Shown in pieces: positions 21,118-30,770 of a stretch of 64,000 bases of DNA; the first letter of the stretch is position 1; the number at the start of each line of letters is the position of its first letter. The stretch covers positions 5,356,718 to 5,420,717 of the forward strand of contig OZ017768.1 in assembly GCA_963969345.1 (NCBI GenBank), written 5' to 3'. The position numbers and the translations under genes are program-made. This DNA comes from Turbatrix aceti (lineage: Eukaryota > Nematoda > Chromadorea > Rhabditida > Panagrolaimidae). The notes beneath the pieces are model-generated. The model saw only the letters and a program-made list of their open reading frames with translations, did no database searches and was not told where the DNA came from.

Positions 21118-22981
21118 ATGGCAACGAATGGATCAGCTGCCGGACAGAAACCTCCGCCCGCTGAAAAAGTCGCTGATGAGCAGGCTCAGAATGGCGAGAA
21201 GGATGACGTCGTGACGCCGTGGACCGTTACGACAGGGAGTGCCAAAGGCGTCGATTACGATACACTTATTGGTGGGTTACGGTTTCTTTTGTTTTTTTTG
21301 GGCATTCTTTGAGTCGTTCCGATTAGGATTTTATGAATCTGTCATTTTGCCCTGAGGAATTTCAATTGACTCAAAATTGAAGTTAAAATTAGAAAAGTAG
21401 TGATTTTTTAGTTTCTTGAACACTTTTTTTGACTTCAAACATAAAAAATCTTATTTTTTTTGACCTATGAGTCATTTTGGACTCCAAGTTGCCTCAATGA
21501 CTCACTAATTCGAAGTCAGAGTGATTTCGTCAAAATTATACTGTGTAACACAACTTCCATTTTTTCAGTGAAATTCGGATGCATGAAACTCGGAGACGAT
21601 CTCGTTACCCGGATGGCGAAACTCCTGAACGGAAAACCGGTGCATCCGATGCTCAGACGAGGGCTGTTTTTTGCGCATCGTGATTTCGGCAAGATCTTGG
21701 ACCGTGTCGAGGCCAAGAAACCCTTTTTCCTCTACACCGGTCGGGGGCCCAGCAGCGGTAGCCTTCACCTGGGCCATCTCATCCCGTTCATTTTCACGAA
21801 ATGGCTTCAGGAAGCCTTTGACGCCCCTCTTATCATCCAGGTACGTTCTGTTTTTTTTTGTGACGAAAAAAACCTGTTTGCTTGATTCGTATTGAATGGA
21901 AAAAAACCGATTTTGAAATGTTTACAAAAAAAAATTTTTTTGTTGTTTATTCAAAAAAGTACGATTTCGCAATGTTGCATCATGTTTCATAATAAAAAAG
22001 TTTGCGTCATACTTATCTACAATTTTTACGAGAGCTTGTTCAGATCACGGATGACGAAAAGTATCTCTGGAGGAACGTTCCTCTCGACGAGCTGAGAAAG
22101 ATCTCAAATGACAACATCAAGGACATTATCTCGGTGGGTTTCGACCCGAAAAAGACATTTATCTTCAAGGACACGGAATATATGGGGTGAGTGTTTTTCC
22201 TGTTTTTTTTTGCCCTTTTACGCTCATTGCTGTTTTCAGCCCGGCATTCTACGAGCAGATTCTCAAGATCTGGAAGGTGGTGACGAACAATCAGTCGCGG
22301 GCGATCTTTGGCTTCACGGGAGAGGATTCGATGGGCAAAGCCGCCTTCCCGGCGATCGAAGCGGCTCCCTGCTTCTCGCCATCCTTCCCTCACATTTTCG
22401 GCGGGAAAAAGGACATTCCCTGTCTCATTCCCTGCGCCATCGATCAGGATCCGTACTTCCGGATGACGAGAGATGTCGCGCCGAAACTCAAATACCCGAA
22501 ACCGTGCCAGATCTACAGTTCCTTCCTACCGGCGCTCCAGGGCGCGCAATCAAAGATGAGTGCTTCCGACACGAATTCCAGCATTTACCTGAGCGATACG
22601 CCAAACCAGATCAAAAACAAGATCAACAAATACGCCTTCAGCGGCGGTCAGAAGACCATCGAGGAGCACCGGGCGATGGGAGGAAACTGCGATGTCGATG
22701 TCTCCTTCCAGTTTCTCCGCTATTTCCTCGAGGACGACGATGAGCTCGAAGACATACGACAGGTTGGTTGACTACTGCTTATCAGCTGACAATATTTGAT
22801 ATGACGGGGGATTTTTTTGCAGAAGTACACTTCCGGCGAACTGCTGACTGGCGAGCTCAAAGCCAAAGCCATCACCGTTGTCCAGAAAGTCATCGCAGAG
22901 ATGCAACAAATACGCAAGACTGTGACCAACGATGATGTCAAGGCTTTCAGTGCTGTTCGTCCTCTCGATTTCACATTTTGA
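21118..22981 (+). CDS. WARS1: Cytosolic tryptophanyl-tRNA synthetase
   Basis: Five exons, 21118-21271, 21569-21840, 22044-22186, 22240-22762 and 22823-22981, close in frame to 416 residues. The enzyme charges tRNA-Trp with tryptophan using ATP. The class I signatures are present: HLGH (about residues 118-121, the HIGH motif) and KMSAS (295-299). The sequence aligns with the human enzyme along its catalytic and anticodon-binding parts, including [35 protein letters not shown] and [10 protein letters not shown]. The N-terminus before the [15 protein letters not shown] block is only about 34 residues, hydrophilic and unlike a WHEP domain, so the appended domain of vertebrate WARS1 is absent. No mitochondrial targeting peptide is evident. 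Confidence 0.97.
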
Positions 22982-23164
22982 CTGGCACTATTCGTCCACG
23001 TTTACCCGATGCCCCGAGCTTTATCTTCTGTGATCGACTTTGACTTTGCTTTGTCTTGTTTTGGATTTGTTTGTTCTTTTTTTGTTGATGAAAAAAGTAA
23101 TTTTTTTTTCTGTCGGGATTTTTTTTGGTTGTACATTTTTGGAAATTCTGACAAATACTTTGAC

Positions 23165-23715
23165 AAAAAAATGTCCCATTTGGGAAATTTTTGAGAAATT
23201 GTCATCGATTCGAAAATTTTTTATAATTTGCTAAAAGTATATTTTACTATGAAAATTTTTTCCTGAAAAACTGAGTTGCAGGAAACCGCATTTTTGCCAT
23301 TTCGACGATTTTTGGCACTTTGTAGCTAAAAAACTACGGCATTTTGATTGAGAATCAGATAAAAATATAAAAAATATAGGGTTACAACTTTGAAAAATGC
23401 CGAAACAAATGTTGTCATTGTAACTTTTTTTTAAATGCGTTTTTCGGCATTTTTAAGGTAATAGTAATCCTAAATTTTTATATTTTTATCCAGTTCTTCA
23501 TCAAAAATTACATCGATCAATATAAATCTCGACTTTTGATGTGCCGTTGTTTTTGCGTGCCAAAAATCGTCAAAAATAGTAAAATAGCGATTTCGGACGA
23601 TCGTAACTTGCCAAATCATGTCCCAGAAAAATGAATTTTACCGCAAAAACGTTTCAGTGTACATAAACTACTTTTTGACATGTATTTCATGAAGAATTTC
23701 CAAAATGTTCCGTGA
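23165..23715. repeat. Second copy of the fold-back element family of intron 202-796
   Basis: The left end (AAAATGTCCCATTTGGGAAATT) and right end (CATGAAGAATTTCCAAAATGT) are inverted. Internal blocks GATTTTTGGCAC-TTGTAGCTAAAAAACTAC, CTTTGAAAAATGCC-AAACAA and TTTTCGGCATTTTTAAGGTA match the element at 202-796. It lies downstream of WARS and ends about 180 bp before the next start codon. Confidence 0.65.
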
Positions 23716-23896
23716 CGCCTTCGTTGTGAGCTGTGCTTCTTTTGTGCCTCTCCTGCTACCTGCTGGCAGGTGATTGTCCCCAACTCCTGATAAAGACAGC
23801 CAGCGCGACGGCTTACACCTGAACTGTCGGTTATCGTCGTCAGTCGCCCACAACCGCATCGATCGACGAATCAATCAATCCAGTATACCCGGCGTC

Positions 23897-24334
23897 ATGG
23901 GTTTCCGCTCGCAAGCTCGCTCCGCCAAGCTGATGGCCCTGAGCCAGACAGTGCTCACCGTCATCGGCACGGTCATGGCCGCCTTCACGGCAAAGTACTA
24001 CGGCGCTGTCTATCCGATCGTCGCCGCAGCAGCCCTGGCCCTTGTCCTGACCGGCGCTGGTCGACCCGCCGTCCTCGCCGCCGCAGGGGCCCAGGTCGTG
24101 GCCATGGTCGTCCTCTTCATCCTCATCGGCTTCAACATCCTCGTCCTCATCGAGGTCCAGGACGGGACACTGGATTTCTCGCCGACCCTCATCGACAACT
24201 CGTATTCCAGCACGGGCGCGCAGGCAATCATGTTCGCGGGACTCTGCGTCTACAGCACGCTCATCATCACGCACACCTTCGCGTGCCACATTTATTTCAA
24301 GTACTTTTTGGCTCTCGGCAAACGGCGTGCGTAG
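23897..24334 (+). CDS. Small four-helix membrane protein, single exon
   Basis: A 145-residue frame starting at ATG 23897 (ATC-to-ATG context GGCGTCATGGG). CAATCAATCCAG ends 15 nt upstream and could serve as a trans-splice acceptor. Four hydrophobic segments occupy about residues 13-31, 37-56, 60-85 and 109-132, with a short acidic loop (residues 86-106) between the third and fourth and short basic termini. Strong G/C third-position bias supports coding. No family is recognised. An AATAAA at 24340 begins just six bases after the stop codon, so the 3' UTR is very short. Confidence 0.72.
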   Translation: MGFRSQARSAKLMALSQTVLTVIGTVMAAFTAKYYGAVYPIVAAAALALVLTGAGRPAVLAAAGAQVVAMVVLFILIGFNILVLIEVQDGTLDFSPTLIDNSYSSTGAQAIMFAGLCVYSTLIITHTFACHIYFKYFLALGKRRA

Positions 24335-24377
24335 AATTTAATAAATTTTTTTGAGCACTGTGAGTTCTGGGGGCGAG

Positions 24378-24758
24378 CAGGGATTGCGAACGTTCGTGAT
24401 CGTTCGCGAACAAAAATAAATTTTACAAAAGACAAAACGAACAAAAATTCGAGTAAAATTAGTTTAATTGTGTCAAAATCGATGTTATTTGACGAAAAAA
24501 TATCAAATAATGTGCATTGACTTTGGCCATAAAAAGTGTACGAAAACTGTTATCGTAAACGCGAAAAAGTATAGCATGGTAGTTTACGTTTTTTTGCCAA
24601 GTTAGGACAAATTTTTGTATAAATGATTAAAATAATTTGTTCGTTGTTCGTTCGCGAACACAATTAAAAATGTTCACGTTCATTCGATTTTTCGAACAAA
24701 ATTAACAAAATCTTTGTGTTTGTTCGAGCACGAAAAAACTGCAGTTCGCCCATTTTTG
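24378..24758. mobile_element. hAT-like MITE with 8-bp target duplication
   Basis: The element begins CAGGGATTGCGAACG and ends with the inverted CGTTCGCCCATTTTTG-type terminus (reverse complement CAAAAATGGGCGAAC). The octamer GGGGCGAG is repeated exactly at 24370-24377 and 24759-24766, the expected 8-bp target duplication of hAT transposons. The 381-bp body is AT-rich with internal TTCGCGAACAAA palindromes and no coding capacity. Relatives occur at about 19400-19860, 28820-29260, 35835-36215, 39130-39546, 57590-57970 and 62000-62440. Confidence 0.78.
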
Positions 24759-25052
24759 GGGGCGAGTCATCGGACTCATCGATTCATTTTGCGCAGCGCA
24801 CAGCAGTCAGTGTTTGTCTTTGGCAGATAAAAAAAATTTGCAGCCAAAATACAGCTGGCAGGATAAAAAAATGGATACAAAACTGATCGACAACCAACTG
24901 CCTGGATCCCGATGTCTGGTCGGGGCAAAAAAAGACTTGCCTCCGTTTGCGCACCTGGCGAGCTCGCGCGACGACCCTGGCCAGGCAAAGGTCCACGTAG
25001 CCTCCTCAGATGCATATTCCGCCCCTGACGTCTAACGCCTAACGCCTGACGC

Positions 25053-27346
25053 ATGGCGCTGACGGTGACTGCCCAGCGACTGCCGAGATGCCGTCGCGCT
25101 GTCTGGGCCTGCTTCGCGGTCGCCGGCGTCGTCTGCTTGTTGATGACCCAGGAAGGATGGAATCGCGATTCGCCGAGATTTGAACAAAATCCTGGTCCGC
25201 ATCCGCCGTCAAAGGTGAAAATTCTTCAACCCTCAGAACGCGCCGCCCTTTTAACCGCCTTCAACGCGAGTTATAACCGCAATCCTGGCTTCGAAGATAT
25301 CGACTGTCACGCCATCCTCAGAGGCGACGAGATTGCAGTGGCGCAGGCGGCACCGTTTCTCTACAAGCCCTTAACAGAACGACGGTCTTGGCACGACATT
25401 GAAGCTGCTGACGATCCGTAAGCCTACGTTTACTCGACAAATATGTATTGACGCCTATTTTAAAAACTGACAATCGAAAAAAAACACCCAATCTTTAAAA
25501 TCCATGTTTTTTCAGGTGCGCGGCCCTGCACAAGCATTTTGTGTTCCCGAAAGCCGCTTTTTCGGAGGAAGAGGCGGCCTACCCGCTGGCGTTTGGCATC
25601 ATCGCGTACAAGTCGTTGACCCAGGTTGTCTACGCGCTCAGCTCGCTCTACCAGCCGCAGAACGTCTTTGCCGTCATCGTCGATGACAAGGCGGGGCCCA
25701 GTTTTAAGAGGAGGATGGGTCTGGTTTCCAAATGCCATCCCAACATCCACGTCATGGTGGGGAATTGAATTTTTTGAAGGTGTACGAAAAATCAGAACCG
25801 AACTGAGTGGAAAAAATGCCAAAAAGTAGAAAAAAAAATTATATTTAGGAAAAAAAATAAAATTCTTTTTTACAAAATGAAAGCAAAAAAAACAGAAAAA
25901 AAATCATTTATTCAAAAAAATAGCAAAAAAATGGAAAAAAATTAGGTCAAAACTGTGGCATAAAATATTTTTGTGATTTCACGGTGGCAATAACAAAAAA
26001 TTGTTACTGCATCCGTGAAATTTTTATTGTTATAAAAATGGGTTTTAAAAAATATGCAACGCTCGGCACGGTGATTTTGGCTTGAATGACAACTCTGCTG
26101 TTGTTTTTCAGCTTCAACACAATATCACGTGGTGCCAGTACTCGGTCGGCACAGCTCTTTTTAGGAGCTTCCGATTCCTCGCCCAGTTGGATCATGGCTG
26201 GAAGTACTATCAGGTGAGCCCCCCTCACGCGGAACCATAACCACAGAAATTACAGTACCTCAGCGGATTTGATCTTCCGCTCAAGACCAACCTAGAAATG
26301 GTCAGAATATTCAAACGCCTTAACGGCACGAACAACATTCAGGTGCTTCCTTTCAATCCTGTGAAACTAAACGACAGCGTGAGTTTCTTCGCTTTTTTTT
26401 CAGGTGTAACATTTTCCTTTTTTATGATAAATTTCAATTTCAGGCCCCGTCACCGCCCCCGTTGAAATTGTTCAAGACGAGCATGTCGGCGGCCATTTCT
26501 CGTCCTGCGGCTAATTATCTAGTTGCTTCCCCGTTGGTTCACGCGTACGTGGACTTTCTAAAATACGTGACGTGTTCGGACGAGACTTTGTGGGCCTCGA
26601 TTCTTGGTCATCCCAAACGTGAGCTTTTTACCTGTCCCAACAAAAAATATTGTCGGGTTACCCGAAATTCTTAGATTCGGGTTTTCCGAATTTTTGGGTT
26701 CGAAAACCCGAAAAAACCTAATTGGGAAAAAAATAGGAAAAAACCGTTAAAAATAAATACAAAATTTTGGGATTAAAAGACGCTATATTTGCATTCAGAA
26801 TGCCTAAATTTATGTAGAATCTGAAATTGTCGGTTCCGTCTTACTTGAAAAATTTCCAAACCCGACAACACTGCATACAACCCCATTTTTTCAGAGCTGC
26901 CCGCCCCAGGAAGCTTCGACGCAGGAGCCTACCTCTCAGCCTACCAAAACGTAACACATCTCTACCTCAACTCCACAGATTTCGTGACTTCAGAAGAAGA
27001 CAACGAAACTGTCGCCGGAGAAGGCGGATTTCTCCCCCCGCTGTCGTTCATCGCTCGCTACCAGGTGTGGATGCCGAGCGACACCTGCAAGGGCAAGTAC
27101 CTCGCGACGTCGTGCGTCTACGGCCTCAAAGACCTGCCCCAGCTGCGTAAGAGGCCGGAACTCGTCGCGCACAAACTCTACTTCAGCTACCAGCCGGCGA
27201 CGTTTTTCTGCATGCTCCAGCTGCATTTTGAGAGGGCACTGGACTACGACCAGCAGGTCGGATTCACGGCTTCTGCGTACGCGAATCTCTCGACGACCCT
27301 GGCCGGCAGCGGGGTGCCGATCAGCGAGATCACCAACTTCCGCTGA
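25053..27346 (+). CDS. Core-2/I-branching type beta-1,6-N-acetylglucosaminyltransferase (GT14)
   Basis: Six exons, 25053-25417, 25516-25756, 26112-26213, 26256-26378, 26444-26618 and 26895-27346, close in frame to 485 residues. The N-terminus has a short cytoplasmic tail and a signal anchor (about residues 18-33), giving a type II Golgi membrane protein. The lumenal part carries GT14 features: the DIDC region, PLAFGIIAYKS near residue 150, the NITWCQYSVG block, the YYQ-YLSGFDLPLKTN block and the C-terminal CVYGLKDLPQL block typical of GCNT enzymes. Members add GlcNAc to O-glycans or related acceptors from UDP-GlcNAc; the acceptor here cannot be told. Cysteines at the expected conserved places support a folded enzyme. 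Intron 5 contains a GGGT-CCCGA repeat. Confidence 0.88.
26640..26880. repeat. Dispersed repeat with GTCGGGTT ends in GCNT intron 5
   Basis: The segment opens TATTGTCGGGTTACCCGAAATT and closes AAATTTCCAAACCCGACAACACTG, an imperfect terminal inverted repeat. The interior has more CGGGTT/ACCCGA palindromes. Related sequence occurs at about 40830-41010, 43235-43290 and 47480-47710, usually next to ACAACACT. Confidence 0.55.
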
Positions 27347-27529
27347 CGTAAGCGTGCTCAATCAACGATTTTGCATTCGTTTTTTTCCTAGCTTTTGCTG
27401 CTGTCGCGGCCGACGCCCCCGAACGCATTACGCCGAGTGTTCGAAAAAAAAACGTGTGTAAACTAACTGCAGTGGGCTCACTGAGAAAAAAGACTGAACT
27501 AAAAGTGCCTACGTTTTTTCATTGTTTTG

Positions 27530-27885
27530 TAAAAAATTATTACAAAAACGTAAGAATTTCTTACAAAATGTGAAATTTTTTGTACGAAACTTTTTACATT
27601 TTTGTACAAAAAACGTAAAAAATTTTTACAAAAACATAGGATTTTTTTGAAACAAACGTTAGAATTTCTTACAAAAATGTAAAATATTCTTTAAAAAATA
27701 AAATAAATTCTTACATTTTTGTAATAATTTTTTACAAAGAAATGTAAAAACGTAAGAAATTCTTACATTTTTTGTTCTTACAAAAACGTAAGAATTTCTT
27801 ACAAAAACTCTTTACAAAAATGAAACAAATTCTTACAAAAAAACGTAAAAATTTGTTACAAAAATGTAAGATTTTTTTTTTCAGT
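27530..27885. repeat. Degenerate palindromic array of TTACAAAAACGTAAG units
   Basis: About 350 bp consist of variants of TTACAAAAACGTAAGAATTTCTTAC in both orientations, so the strand is self-complementary over many short windows. It lies between the 3' ends of the convergent GCNT-type and monocarboxylate transporter genes. No coding capacity is seen. Confidence 0.75.
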
Positions 27886-28084
27886 TCAGCATTCTTCCAA
27901 ACAATCTTTACAATTTATTGAGTGTATTTAGATAGACGAGAGGTGGCTGTGCTGAATGGTATAAGGCACGACGCTCACGGACAGACACATTATATCCGGC
28001 ATGGAATGGCGCGAAGATTATTTTGATTACTGATCCATCGATCGATGATGATCGGGCGGGCGGGTGGGCAGATTCTGAATTGAA

Positions 28085-30770
28085 TCAATGAACAAGTGGC
28101 ACTTTGGCTCCCGGAGCATTGGATTCGAGTCTGATGGCGTCGCCGCCCTTGCGTCGTCGCTGGATGACGGGCACCGCGAACAGCATGATGCCCGATATGA
28201 ACAGACAGACGCCGCAGAATCCAAACGTGTAGTCGTAGTAGCCGGTAATATCGTAGAACCACGCGGCGATTGGCGGACCGACGAAGGTTGCGATGCCCTG
28301 GACGAGCAGGAGCAGTCCGAAAGCCGAAGTCAGCCGGTTGACGCCGATGAAATCAACCAGGACGACGGAAGTCAGGCACACGTAAGAAGATATAAGAAAT
28401 CCGAACGCGAAGCAGTACGAGATAAAAACGAAGGGCGTTCGCATGAAATAGACGAGGCACGAGAGTGTGCCCGTGATCATCAGGGCCCAGTTGTAGATCC
28501 AGAGTCGGTTACGAGCCGTGTCTTTGCCGCCCTTGAATGGCAGCTGTCGGTCGCAGACGAGGCCAAACGCGATGCGGCCCGCGATGTTGGCAGCGCCGTA
28601 GAAGAAGACGGTCTTCGCGGCTTCCTCCTTCGCCAGGCCCAACACTTTTTCACCCATGACGGGCATGAACATCGGGGGCGCGTTGAAGCCGATCGATGTC
28701 AGGAAATTGGACACCGCGAAGAGGAAGTAGACGGGATCCGCGAATAGGGAGAGATCGATGATCTTGTTGACGGTCCTGCAGATGGGCAGAGATCACATTA
28801 GTCAAATCTTTGGCGCCAGGGTTGGGGTGAACACTCAATTTTTGGTTCATGAATAAAAAATGAACTTTTCGAAAATTTTGTTCACAAAAACGAACGATTT
28901 TTTATTTTTTTTATTTTTGTTACGTTCGCGAACGAACATGAACATTCACTTTTTCCTATGTGGGCCAAATTTTGTTCATTCAAACAGAAATATGTAATTT
29001 GCTTTTTGTAACAGTTTTCCTACATTTTTTCAAAGCTCGAGCGACTTTTTTGCCGGTTTTTTTTCAGATAACTGCGATTTTGAATTAATTTTTCAAAATA
29101 TGGCACATTTTGTTCGTTTTCGTTTTATGCGTTCAAAAAATTTAGAAATGTTCGTGAACGAAAATTAACAACTTAATTTATAAAAATTTTGTTCATTTAC
29201 CACCATGAACAAATTTTTTAATTTGTTCGCCAACGAACACGAACATTCGCCCCTCCCTGTTCGGGGCCCTCATCAAAACATTTCTGTACCCTCCCCAAAA
29301 AGCAATTTACTTGACAAAAGTCACGTCTGCCTATTCAAGGATGGCTAATTCGCAAAAAAACAATCGCATTACTTCCGCCCTTAACGAAAAACATCAAAAA
29401 AACGCGATTACAATTATGTATTTCTCCCCCCTGATCTTTGGTCCAACAAGATCAAAATCAAGTGCCTCACCTCCAGATAGCGACTCCTCTTCCGGCCGAA
29501 GTTGCCTCGCTGTCTTCTTCCTCTACGACGTCCTTGAGACTCGCTGCGGCGTGGCTCAGAGTCCGGGATCGATGGCGTTCTTTGGTAACAGACGCCAGCG
29601 ATGACACCGACCTGAACATCTCGCCTTCTTTCTGGTACTCTGGGAGTTGGGTCACCGATCCTTGGAAGAAAACGTCCTTAACGTTCAGGTACCCCGTGGA
29701 TTCCGTGACCGGCTTCCCGGTCGCCAGTCCCTGCTCCATGGACTGGTGTCTCTTGAGGTCGTGTTTCGGCGAGGGATCTTCGTTGACGGCCGTGTGCGAT
29801 ACTGCAGCTCGCAGCTTGCCATCTTCGCCGCTGGGAAGCTCCCGAGCGGCCTGCTCGTCAGTTTCGTCCTCGGAGGTCAGCTTCTGCTTTTCTTTCTCTT
29901 TCTCCTCTTCGTCTTCGGCGTAGATCGGTTGAAACTGGATGGGTCGGTAGAGGAGGCCGCAGGGGACGCAGAGCAACACGATGCCCGTGTAGATGAGAAA
30001 AACCATTCGCCAGCCGTAGGCGACGATCCAGTGGCTCACGATGAGTGAAAAAAACATCGTTCCTACCCCAGCGCCACAGACAGTGACTCCAGTAGCCAGG
30101 GAACGGTATTTCTCAAAATACATCGTTACAATGACGATCGCAGGACAGTACATCAGGCCAAAGCCGGTGCCCATGATGATGCCAACTGAGCCTACGAGGA
30201 AGGGCACCGACGTCGCGTAGTAGGACGTAGCACAACCGATGGATGCAATGATCGCGCCGATGATTGTCGTCAGACGACAGCCGATTTTGTTACAGATCGC
30301 GCTGGCTACCGGGCCTGTTGCAAGCATGAGACCCGTCAGGATCGACAGGATCCCGGAGACTTCGGTGTTGGACGCATCGAACTCCTGAGAAAAAAATGTG
30401 AGTCAGAATAAACTGTTTTGTTCTGAATCATCGATAATTTTTTTACGGTAGTAAAATAAAATGACAAAAATCAAAAATCAAATATTTCGGGACTGTGAAT
30501 CAAGCTGTTTGAGTGAAAAAAACATGTTTGTCTGTCGAAAAAAAACAGTTTTCTTCCAAAAATTTGAAAAAAAATTCTGGTAAAAATTTTTTTATTTGAA
30601 ATTGTAAAAAAACTCACAGTAACCAGAGTATCGACCATGACGCCAAAAGAGTACACAAATCCATCTGCGAAGACGTGGATCAAAAACGACCCAAAAACGA
30701 CGACCCAGCCGTAGCCGCCGTCGAGAGCGATCGGCTTGTAGCTGATCGGAGCTCGTTCCGCCTCAACCAT
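28085..30770 (-). CDS. Monocarboxylate transporter-like protein (SLC16 / MCT, MFS)
   Basis: Three exons, 30770-30618, 30384-29471 and 28775-28085, close in frame to 585 residues. The MCT signature DGGYGWVVV is near residue 18, and the second signature appears as YFEKYRSLATG in helix 5. Twelve hydrophobic segments fit the major facilitator fold, six on each side of a long, charged central loop (about residues 195-325) rich in Glu, Lys and Ser. The family moves lactate, pyruvate, ketone bodies or other small acids, often with protons, and some members carry aromatic amino acids or thyroid hormones; substrate cannot be inferred. The first two junctions are phase 0 and phase 2 respectively. Intron 2 (28776-29470) carries a hAT-like MITE relative. 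A minus-strand AATAAA lies near 27915. Confidence 0.93.
28820..29260. repeat. hAT-like MITE relative in MCT intron 2
   Basis: The segment runs from AGGGTTGGGGTGAACA to GAACATTCGCCCCTCCCTG and contains TTCGCGAACGAACATGAACA blocks. The terminal sequences are inverted and resemble the CAGGGATGGGCGAACA ends of the element at 24378-24758. No clear target duplication is visible. Confidence 0.65.

Noticed and set aside
27530..27885. Regular short repeats resembling a CRISPR array
   Set aside because: The units vary, face both ways, have no constant spacers, and the genome is eukaryotic.
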